Assembly: GCA_023055505.1 (NCBI GenBank)
Contig: JALIRH010000007.1
Coordinates: forward strand, 11,969,773 to 12,033,772
From: Callipepla californica brunnescens
Taxonomy: Eukaryota > Chordata > Aves > Galliformes > Odontophoridae
Direction of reading: 5' to 3'
DNA length: 64,000 bases
In this document: positions 49,701-59,617 of the stretch, piece by piece
How the letters are laid out: the number at the start of each line of letters is the position of its first letter
How positions within the stretch are numbered: position 1 is the stretch's first letter
The notes under the pieces: generated by a model
Seen by the model: only the letters and a program-made list of their open reading frames with translations
The model's database searches: none
Told to the model about the DNA's origin: nothing
Made by a program: the position numbers and the translations under genes

Positions 49701-52700
49701 TGCCAAAATGTTTATTTTGCCAAAAGCACCTGCAGCAGAGATCTGTGGTGAGGACAGTTCCCTGGCAGGTTGGTGCAGAGTGCAGGAGCTGGCCCTCCAC
49801 TTCAACCACTGTTTTTAAAACATAATCAACAAAGATATCCTGGGGGAGAAATTGTGTGTGTTGTTTTCAAGCTGAAACAATCCAGAAATTACAGATTCAG
49901 CAGTTAATAATCATATTCTCACCTGGTATATTGTATAGGGCTGGGATTGACACAGGGTGTTACAGTCTGGCATCCTGAAGTGTATTTTTCGACAATCACC
50001 TGCTAAAACATTGTTGGGAAACAGTGCTGTTCCTCTGGGACAACATGGATGGGCCATTTCTTCACAGCCCACTGACCTTAAATGGGGAGATCTTTTAGAA
50101 TATATCAGTGTTTTTCACAGTATCATCCTCATCTCCAAGTGCGACCTATTAAAACAAAGGACAACTAAAAACTTCAAATATGTTCCTTGGACATTACATA
50201 TGCCTCAAAGCCATTTGGGCTCGAGGAAATGGCACAACAAATAGTGCTGGGACATTCCACGTTCACTGTGACTTCTCTAGGTTTTTTTTTACTTTCAAGA
50301 CGTGATAGTTCCTTATTTGTGAGACCAATCCAACTCCCAGACTATGCATGTCAGACTGGGTCCCTCTCATCCCACAGGTCAATGAGAGAAGAGCAGTTCT
50401 GTCTGACAGATCTCTTCCTCAGCCGCTTGTGTGTAACCCTATTGAGCTGAACGTCTGCCCCCAGCAACACCTGTGCATATTCACGGATGGCACTGGGACT
50501 GCACAGATGCCATGGAGGGCATACTCTGGCATACGGGATATTTATTACTGGTGGTGATGCATGAGATGGAAGGGATCCAGGACTCAGGCTGAGTTTGTGC
50601 AGCTGGCAGTTAGAAATTTACTTGCGAACTGAGCTCATTGGGTAGGAAAATCAGTGAGATAATGAATCTGGAGCCCCCAGTGCCATTTTTACCAAATCAC
50701 TTTTCAGGGCAGGAGAACAATTTAGAAGAGATGTGTCTCTTATTGGAAGTGTCTGACAATTATACTTGAAAAAATACGAAGAGAAACCATAAGAGATTAT
50801 ACTGCAGTTATTTGCTATCGGAAATTACTGTTGATAAGCCTGTTTAAAGAGAACTGTTTAGCTGCTTTTACTGAAAACTTGAAATATGCAAATTCAATGT
50901 GTAAATTAAAATTATTTTAGCTTCGTTTTAATGAAATATTCAACAGCAAACTATGTGGAAATAAAAAGAAAGCAATTATTTTTTGCTGTGCTTATTATTG
51001 CTTGTTCTTGCTGTTGTTTTTTGATGATAGGAAACATTCCACAAAATTCAGAACAATTCATAAAGGCAGAGCTCATTCATAATGCTATAAATGTATGTTG
51101 TTGGCCTGCAGACATTGAAATCCACAGTGTTTTAGCAGGTCTCTTAGGAAAAAGTGTTGTACCTTGAACCAATTATAGACCATCTCTGGTTAAATTGCAG
51201 AGCCAGTTTGCTTAATATGGGTAATTTGATGTTGTAAAGTATTTGTCGGTACCCTAGGGTAGTCTCGTAGGGCACACAGGTTTTACTGTATAATATTTCA
51301 CACTCATGTGTGCGCCAGTTAATCTCCTTAGGTGGAGACTATTTATGAGTCATGCAGGATTTATTATGTACTTAATTTATGATATATGTTTAAGTCTTCT
51401 CTTTATCAAGTCTTGAATGATAATCGTAATCATTACATACGTGTTGTTTATTATATTTATTTAAGTAATGTTTATTCAATCTGGGAGGCTTTTCACAATT
51501 TAAGAATTCAGCAGTGACACAACAGAAGAGTAACAATGACCACACTGCTGTGCCTGAAAAGACACACGGGGATTTGTCATTTACCTTTTCCTCCCATAGA
51601 AAGAATGGCGGAGCACCATCACTTAAGGCAAATTAACATCTGAGCCTATTAAGTAGAAACAAAGTATTTTATTTGGCTTCAGTGCCTTGAACGAGGCGAC
51701 AATGTAACCTCCAGAGAAGACACCGATTCTCCAGTCCCAAGTGCGGTCCTAAGGCTCTGCTGTTCAGTTTCCTATTGTGTGTGCTATTGTTGAGCAAAAG
51801 AGGAGCCCTCTGCAGCACATGCATGAGGAAGTTTTAATTTACAGGATGCACACAGGGAATAGAACTCTGTAAAATTCATCAGTTTTGAAGAAAATCTAGC
51901 CCTAAACGCTGCCTGGACCCACATCGTTCCCTAATCACGAAACTGAAGATACACAAGGGCACGATCACAATGTAACCACTCCTGTTAGATCAGCCAGGAG
52001 TCTCACCCACCAGGGAACAAGTCCAAGGTTTGCTTTCACAGTGCTTCTTAATCTGTGAAAGCATTGTGGGTGATGCGTGGACGCATCTACCAGGTGCCCT
52101 GGCAGTGTTCCTATATGAGCTGCTTCTGCCCACTCTTGGCAGAGCTCTGCTTGGAAAAACTTGGTCTCTGGGCTTCTTGGGCTGCTTGGACTTCTCCCTC
52201 CAGATGCTTCTCCTGTTGGCAGTCCTGAGCCAGGGCTTGAGCTGGCGCCATGCAAGGGAAAGCAGTGCAACAGCTGTACAGTGGGGAGGGAAGCTAGAGC
52301 TTCATTGCTGAAGAAAGAAACAAATCACATAATATTCCTTTTGGTTATATATGTTCGGAGAAAAAGGTTATATGAAGTTCTTTATAAAGCTCCTTATGTC
52401 CTTGTTTTGTTATGCCTATGTAAATCTTTCTACTACCATTGTTTCAAGAAGAAATAAATTTAACAAATGTTTCACTGCATCTTTTTTTTTCCAAATGGAA
52501 AACAAACAAACAGAGCTCCTAGTAATAAATAATATCAGCAGTCACAAGAAATTCTACAGTAGCTAAACAATGAAAGCACATAGAAATGTTGCTTGTTTTA
52601 TTCCTACACAAAGCCCTGCTGAATTCACGGGAATGAATTAAAAATGCTGACTTTGACTGGGGTCTCTGAGAAAGCAACACTTCAGTTGGTACTGATTTTA

Positions 52701-53411
52701 ATTGTCCATTTTTATTAATTTGTTGCATATTTGGATAATATCCATATTCAAGTACACTACTAATTTCTATGAAGAAAGAAGTGTATTCTTTCAGATCCTA
52801 AAAGTATATCTAAGCAAATCACTGCATGTTCACCAAAAATAGGCAACTGTAAAAAAAAACAACAAAAACAGCATACCACTCCCTCTAGTAACCTTTGCTT
52901 TGTAGTAGAATTGTGAAACACTTCATTTTTCCATCTGTTGTTTCTTACTTCTGAAATAAACCACGAAGTCCCAGCTGCATGCAAAACCATGGCTGTACCA
53001 ATCACATTGTGATACTGACAAACATATTAATTTGGAAAAGACTGTTCACCTTCAGCCAAGAGCCCGAACTGTCCATACTTCCCCCTTCCTCTGCACTGCT
53101 AGTAATAATGCCACTAAGATATTCAATAACAGCAGAGGCTTGAAGGTTTCCTGATGCTTTATTACACAACGATGAAAATATCATAATGCCTCTAACTTCA
53201 TCAAATCAGGCATTTCATTACAGAATGCTGCGAGTATAGAAAACTGATTGTCTTATGTCAGCATGGCCCGAATCCAGCTCTTGCATACAAGACATGGTTA
53301 CTAATGATCTTTGTAAGTCAGCTGAGACTTGATCTTATTTTTCAGTTTCACTGCACTACGAATTGTAAGTCACAGCAGCAAATAGAAAGTGTTTATTACA
53401 GCTTATCGTAT
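46741..53411. other. Gene-free, transposon-poor DNA upstream of SOX11
   Basis: Composition falls back to A+T-rich beyond the CpG island. No transposon or gene is recognised between the promoter and the tRNA gene. A moderately G+C-rich stretch at 51.97-52.31 kb is open in more than one frame but matches nothing known. Candidate regulatory motifs cluster at 50.88-51.5 kb. Confidence 0.5.
51300..51500. promoter_or_regulatory. Candidate conserved regulatory element upstream of SOX11
   Basis: A dense set of factor-like sites is visible about 5 kb upstream of the SOX11 promoter: TGAGTCA (AP-1 type, 51346-51352), TTTATGA and TTTATTATG (posterior-HOX/CDX type), and several TAAT cores. A perfect POU octamer ATGCAAAT lies nearby at 50886-50893. 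Conservation was not tested, and such motifs are common by chance in A/T-rich DNA. Confidence 0.25.
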
Positions 53412-53457
53412 GGGGTTTTTTTTGTTTTGTTTTGTTTTGTGTGTTGTTTTTTTTTTA
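53412..53457. repeat. (TTTTG)n and T-rich low-complexity stretch
   Basis: T run, four TTTTG units, then GTGTTG and another T run, ending about 120 bases before the tRNA gene. Confidence 0.85.
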
Positions 53458-53579
53458 CCAAAATGCTCAACCAATAATAAACCAGAAAATATTAATTAAC
53501 TGCACTTGTGATTTGCACAGTAGTTTATATCTCATGCCAAATGAGACTCTGAGTTAAGGAATTATTATCAAATACAGAA

Positions 53580-53651
53580 AGCAGAGTGGCGCAGCGGAAG
53601 CGTGCTGGGCCCATAACCCAGAGGTCGATGGATCGAAACCATCCTCTGCTA
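53580..53651 (+). tRNA. Initiator tRNA-Met (CAT anticodon)
   Basis: This 72-nt gene folds as a complete cloverleaf. The acceptor stem pairs AGCAGAG (53580-53586) with CTCTGCT (53644-53650), with A as discriminator base. The anticodon stem CTGGG/CCCAG (53605-53609, 53617-53621) encloses the loop CCCATAA, giving anticodon CAT at 53612-53614. Initiator hallmarks are present: an A1:T72 pair, three consecutive G:C pairs in the anticodon stem, and the T-loop ATCGAAA with A in place of T54 and with A60. The usual internal A and B box regions are intact. A TTTTT pol III terminator follows at 53656-53660. There is no intron and no visible damage, so it looks functional. It is the only tRNA gene I see here. 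Confidence 0.97.
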
Positions 53652-53655
53652 TAGG

Positions 53656-53660
53656 TTTTT
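53656..53660 (+). terminator. Pol III terminator of tRNA-iMet
   Basis: A run of five T starts five bases after the mature 3' end of the tRNA gene, the normal pol III termination signal. Confidence 0.85.
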
Positions 53661-53664
53661 AGTC

Positions 53665-54025
53665 CCCAGTGACTGGAAGAGAGAGGGGTAAACAATCCCT
53701 CCCATTTTTAAGAAAGGGAAAAAGGGAAGACATAGCAAACTACAGAGCTGGTGAGCTTCATACATTTGCCTAGGGGAGTCATGGAATAGAGCCTTCTGGA
53801 AGAGGTGTCAGTGCACGTGATGAAGGATGTGACTAGAAGGTGACCTGAGACAGCCAGCTGCACAGCTTCACCTAGGGCATATCTCCATGTCTGACCCAAT
53901 CTGGTGGCTTTCTAAGATGGAGTGACATCACTGATGGATAAATGAGGTCATCTGCAAGGTCTTTGACATGGTCCTGCACCACAGCCTTATGTCTAAATTG
54001 AAGAGAAATAGATTTTAAGGATGGA
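53665..54025 (+). mobile_element. Degenerate CR1 LINE fragment (reverse-transcriptase region)
   Basis: Translation in changing frames gives pieces of CR1 ORF2: FKKGKKGR near 53706, and GVTSLMDK followed after a gap by CKVFDMVLHHSLMSKL around 53920-54000, the region around RT motif A. Stops and frameshifts are frequent, so this is a decayed copy. It begins within about 30 bases of the tRNA gene. Edges are approximate. Confidence 0.6.
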
Positions 54026-54405
54026 GTTTATTTGATGGATAACGAATTTGGTTCACAAACTACAAGAGAAGAATGAGAGCAGCTGAACGACGATATCCAA
54101 ATTCAGATTTCTCTCTATATTCTTAATTTGATAACTTTGGCATATAAAAACCAAAGCTTGTATTGGAAGGTCTGGCCCAGTGGAGAGGTAATGCGTCCAA
54201 GGCTACAAATATGAACCTGACAAAACAGGAAGGATCATAAAATCCTCCTGATAACAGTCCTGTGAACTCAACACCATGCAGCCTTGAGACTAAATGAATA
54301 TGTACACAGGGAAGTCATGTTTGAAAAGGCAGTTTGTACAATGCAATAATTCCATTTTGGGTTGGGGGTAAAGATCAGAATCAGAGCCAAAGCAATGGAA
54401 AGATG

Positions 54406-54493
54406 CTTTTTTTTTTTTTTTTTTTTTTTTTCTTTTTCTTTTTCTTTCTCTTTCTCTTTTTCTTTTTTTTTTTTTTTTTTTTTTTTTTTTCCC
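54406..54493. repeat. Homopyrimidine tract, 88 nt
   Basis: An uninterrupted run of T and C, with long T runs on both outer sides and a CTTT/CTCTTT-rich centre, giving partial mirror symmetry. It ends TTTTTCCCAG, which resembles a splice acceptor, but no exon is recognisable after it. Confidence 0.9.
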
Positions 54494-57400
54494 AGTGAAC
54501 AGTTTTATCTTGAAACAGAATTATTACTTGAGAGAATAATCTACTTCTATCCTCAAGCAGAAAAAAAATATTGCCATGTTGTTCCATTTCTGTGTTATTC
54601 CGGTAATGCATTTTAGTGACTGTGTGCATTTCTGATTATTCAGAATCACTTCACAGAGTGATTGAATTTACATTTTATCTAGACACCAGTCTTACCCAGA
54701 ATGATCTTTTCCATTTCAGTGCTAGTTTGAAAATCCATTATTTGGTGTTCATCGGATGCAAGTTTTCATTTACAGCAAGATTGCTGTGGCAGAAGAAATA
54801 TAGACAAACTCAATGGCTTCAGTAAGTATGAATTTTCTTGTAATACAGAATAAACTATTTTAGTTTTTCTGAGCATTGAGCTTGGAAAATGTGGGCCCAA
54901 TCCTATAAAATGTTTACTTTCAGAGAGCAGTTTAGCATACTCACCTCCCACCTGCACTCTGCTTCTGCCCTATGTGCTCTGACTTTCAAGATGGCCAGTA
55001 CTGGTTTCCTCAAGAAAACAAAATAAATTTATATTTAAACTTGGGCTTCTGGAGTAACAGCCCTTACTCAGTATAATCACAGTGGTCAGAGCTGATTGGC
55101 CAGCAGTTAAGGCTGTTTCAAATATGAAATTAACTCCCTACGAAAGAGTTTAGCATTAGTCACTTCTCGTGGCCATGCAAGAGAAACATGTATAGTTTTT
55201 GTACTGTTATGTCATCTAGTTAAATTCAGGCAAAGTCACTGTTATCTCTCTCAGGAGCCCCAGATAGTTAACTATGACCTGGTGCCTTCCTCTTCTTCCT
55301 CTTCCAAACTCTTCAGGCGTGGTGTAACACCTAGTACAGTGATGCTTTGCTCCAGACCAGGGGTCCTGCATTGCTTCCAGTCTGCAGACACTACAGTCAT
55401 AGTGAATTTAGAAAGAGAACCCTGATGAAATGAAATTAAAGGTGTCATGATCCTCAGGAAAAGTATTACGTTTTACCAGTAACATTATGATTCTAACTGA
55501 AACACATTTTTCTGAATTTTGCTTTGGAAGGAAATGTTAATCATTCATATTACATGGCAATATTGATCAGTTACAAACTGTACAGCATTTCAGCTCTTAT
55601 TGAAACCACACTGGTGTTATTAGGAATTTTAATGACAAACTGAGGAGGAAAGTCTGGTGTTGATAACATAGGAAAGAGGATAAGAAGAAAAGGTGTGACA
55701 TGGAGAAAAAGAGAGAAATTGAGAGATTAAAGTATTCAGAAATAGAAGTTAATACTTTTTTTTTTTACGACAATTTGCTAAGCAAACAATTCACATAGAT
55801 AACATTTACTGTATATAGATTACTATCTCAAATCTCTATGCCAGCTTCCTGCTAGCATCAGCAGGATGACTTATGTGGACTTCAGGGAATATGAGAAGAG
55901 CACAAGTGGCTGGGCCATTGCTTAATGCTGTCCTTGCTTCATGTTGCTCCAGGCTGGAAACTAGAGGAGAAAAATTAAAGCAGAACGATAGAAGTGAGCA
56001 GCAACAAACTGGTCCCATCTGATCTCCGCTCTTAATGCAAAAGGTTTCTTAACTGTAATGAAAATAAAATAAAAATACAGTTAAAACTGTGCAAAACCCA
56101 AAAAGGGTCTAAGCCACAGTTACTTGCCTCTCTTGGAAGGCAAAGGCATGAAGCAGCGTTCCACAGCATTTCACTGCAATGTTCTCTTCAGGTGTAATCT
56201 GTTAGTGAAATGCTTAAGCAAATAGTTACAAGAAAATGAGTTCTTAGGGCAGCTCCAGTGTCAGCCACATGTGTGAGATAAGGTAAACAATTGCTCTCCT
56301 TCTTTAAATAAAGACATTCTGCAGCTCAGATATGGAGGTAAATTGTGGGAGCTTCAGCACAAGCCATAAGTACTTACATAAAGGAAATACATTTTGAAAT
56401 GATTACTACTACTACTAAGTTTTTGCTAAGAGTCTTGCTTACGCTTCCAGTTATTGTGCTTTTCCTAGTCATGGACACTTGTGAACAGGGACTGAAAACT
56501 ATTGCTCTCTTTCCAGATATGTCAACCCCTTCTCTCCATTCTTGACAATAACAGTGCAGAGGAGTACAGCCTTAAAACAAAATTTTCTGCAGTGTGGCAC
56601 GTTGCTGCTGAAATTTAATGATATTCAGGGCTAGGAGAAAAGAGCAGCTGCCCTCCAGGTGGTGTTCCATGAATGCTCCCCAGAACCCAGCAGGAAGCTG
56701 TATAAGTTCAATTCAGTGAAGCGAATTCAATCATTTGCCCCTTTGTAAATGGAGCATAAGCAAAAAGGAAAAAAAAATCTTCAAAAGCTCTTAACACAAT
56801 AACTACATGCACCTACAAACTCACAAACATTTTTGTTTTGTTTTGCTGGCACTGTTTATATTTCAGATGAACTTAGTAGAATTTCACTTGCAGCAATTTC
56901 AAGTTAGGGAATTAAGGAAGAAGTACAAGAAATTCCAATAATATCCAAGTCAATAATTAGTAGTGAATAGAATGCTACAAGGTTAGAAAGTTCTCATAGT
57001 AATGTCTCTTTATAAACATTAAACAAATATTCAAATGAATTAACTTTTTGTGACAAACCTAATTAACATAGCATTATTTGATTAAGTATGCACATAAGTG
57101 TGGATTTTCAGTTCAGTTCAGGATATTATTATTCTGTGATATGCCCTACCTACAAATTGGAAGTACAGAAGCTGTAGCTTCTTTTGATGCTAAATATTGT
57201 GCTAGTGCATAAGATTCCCTGTTATCCTTCACAACCGCCATCACAATTTACAGCTGATTTATTAATACATTATTCAAAACAACAGGCAGCCATCTCACAG
57301 CAGCAGTCTGCTTGGACTATTGACTAGATGTAAGCAAATGACAGTATTTTTATCTCAAAATATTTTCGCAAGCTTAAACTTCGACTTGTAAGCAACTTGA

Positions 57401-57914
57401 TAACCAATGTAGTTGCTCCAATTGGTTAAACATTTGGCCCAGTGTGCTTTTTGTCCTAAATGGGTATGCAACAAATTAGAAGGTGATAAAAGACATTCCC
57501 TCTCCTCATGCAACTGAATAACTGAAAACATAAACAGCTTTGATTTGAAAATAGAAATCTGGCAAGTGATTAATACATTATCTCTAGTAATGTCCTAAGG
57601 GGGAATTGGTGCAGATGAAATTTGGTGCACTGGAAACCCAACTTTCATTGTGTATTGTCTGTTACAGATGTTTTAAAATTCACCAAATGCCTGTGTGAAG
57701 AGGAAGTGCTTGGATTAACCTGATACCAAATTAATGATTCAGTTTCACACATGCTTTTAGAAAGGAAGAAGGCAGCCTGGTTTCGTCTCATGAAGGACCA
57801 TTCAAGGTCTAAAATCCTGACTCTGATATTTTGAGTGGTGCTGCGATAACCCCAAAATCTCCAGTTCAGATTCTCAAAATTGTGTTTTCTTTATGAACTC
57901 TCTAAAAATTCCAT
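54494..57914. other. Gene-free DNA between the homopyrimidine tract and the CR1
   Basis: Unique A+T-rich sequence with short open frames and no recognised transposon. The candidate non-coding element at 57.04-57.48 kb is in its right part. Confidence 0.5.
57040..57480. promoter_or_regulatory. Candidate conserved non-coding element
   Basis: This unique sequence lies directly before the CR1 at 57.9 kb. It contains TAATTA, TTTATTAATACATTATT and an ACAGCTG E-box within A/T-rich DNA that has little simple repeat. It resembles typical developmental enhancers in composition only. Confidence 0.2.
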
Positions 57915-59617
57915 AAACTCAATAAATATTTCTATAAATACATCAACAGAATGATTGCAGAGGGGAACACAGTGACCAAGGATCAGGACAAGGCAGAGAT
58001 ACTTAATGGTTCTTTGGCTCAGTCATTAACAGTAAGACTAGTTGTTCCCTGGGCACACAGCCCCTTGTGCTGGAAAATAAGGATGAGAAACAGAATAGGG
58101 CCTGCTTAATCCATGATGAGATGGTTTTGGACCCACTCTGAGAGCTGAACTCTCACAAGTCCATGGGGCTGGATGGACTGCACCTTAGAGTGCTGAGGAA
58201 GTTGGCAGATGTGGTTGCCAAGCCACGCTCCATCATCTTTCAACAGTCTTGGCTAACCAGGAAATGGAGACAGGCAAATGTGATGCCCACCTTCAAAAAA
58301 AGCTATAAAGATGACCATGGTTAGCTACAGACCTATCAGTCTCACTTCAGTGCCAGAGAAGGTTATGGAATAGTTAATATCAGGAGCCATCATGGATCAA
58401 TTAAAGGTCAACCACGGGATCAGCATGGGTTCATGAGTAGTAGATCCTGTCTGACAAACCTAATTTCATTTTATGACAAGGTAAGGCTGCTGATGTGATC
58501 TTCCTGGACTTAAGTAAAGCCTGTGACATTGTACCCCACAGCATCCTCATGGAGAAGCTAGCTGCCCATGGTTTGGATGGGCATACACTATGCTGGGTGA
58601 AACACTGGCAGAGAGCCAGACCCAAAGAGTTGTGGTCAATGGAGCTAAATCCACTTGGCAGCCAGTCATAAGTGATGTCCCCCAGGGCTCAGTACTGGGG
58701 CCATTTCTATTTAACATCTTTATATTGATGAGAGGATTGAGTGCACCCTCAGTATGTTTGCAGACAACACCAAGCTGTGAGGGAGTGTTGATCTGCTGGA
58801 GGGTAGAAAGGCACTACAGAGGGACCTGGATAGACTGGATCAATGGGCCAAGGTAAACTGTATGTGTTTCATTGGTCACAACAACCCCAGACAGCCTTAC
58901 AGGGTTGGGGAGGAATGGCTGGAAAGCTGCCTGACATAAAGGGGCCTTCCTGAATTGACAGACAGTTGGCTGAATATGATACAGCAGTGTGCCCAGCTGG
59001 CCAAGAAGGCCAATGGTATCCTGGCTTGTATCAGGAATAGGAATGGTGTGATGAGCAGGACTAGGGAAGTAATCCTGCCCCTGTATTCAGCACTTGTGAG
59101 GTCCCACCTTGAGTACTGTGTTCAGGTTTGGGCATCTCAAAACAGAAAAAACTTTGAGGTGCTGGAGCAGGTCCAAAGAGGGGCAAAAGGGTTGGTGAAG
59201 GGCTTGGAGAATATTCCCTATGAGGAGTGATTGAAGGAGCTGGTGCTGTTTAGTCTGGAGAAGAGGAGGCTGAGGGGAGGCCTTGTTGCTTTCTTCAAAT
59301 ACCTGAAAGGTAATTTCATTAAGAGTGGAGTTGGTCTCTTCTCACTGGTGACAGGTGACACAACAAGGGGAAATGGCCTTAAATTGCATCTGCGGAGGTT
59401 TAGGTTGGATATCAGGAAAAACTTCTCTACAGAAAGGGTTGTTAAGCCCTGGAATAGGCTCTCCAGGGAGGTAGTTGAGTCACCATCCATTAATGTGTTT
59501 AAAAGCCATCTGGATGTGGTGCTGAGGGACATGATTTAGCAGTGGGTTGTTAGAGTGGCATGGTTAGGTTGTGTTTGGAGTCGATTTTCCAACCTGAGCA
59601 ATTCTATAATTCTATGA
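57915..59617 (+). mobile_element. CR1 LINE, 5'-truncated, with ORF2 remnant and complete 3' end
   Basis: This is a plus-strand non-LTR retrotransposon about 1.7 kb long. It starts inside ORF2 upstream of the RT domain (about KYFYKYIN) and runs to the 3' tail ATTCTATAATTCTATGA. RT motif A reads LDLSKACD (58504-58527), and motif B reads [17 protein letters not shown] (from 58674). Motif C reads FADN (58757-58768) where active copies have FADD, so a catalytic aspartate is lost. Several frameshifts and stops separate these segments. The C-terminal part is recognisable in the open stretches at 58955-59230 and 59231-59539. The 5' truncation is usual for CR1. Confidence 0.9.

Noticed and set aside
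51965..52457. Three overlapping open frames of 93-101 codons in a moderately G+C-rich stretch
   Set aside because: Open on both strands in several frames, Leu/Gly/Pro-rich, no homology recognised; no splice or transposon context.
54381..54629. Lys-rich frame through the homopyrimidine tract
   Set aside because: The poly-Lys/Arg segment is simply the complement of the T/C tract.
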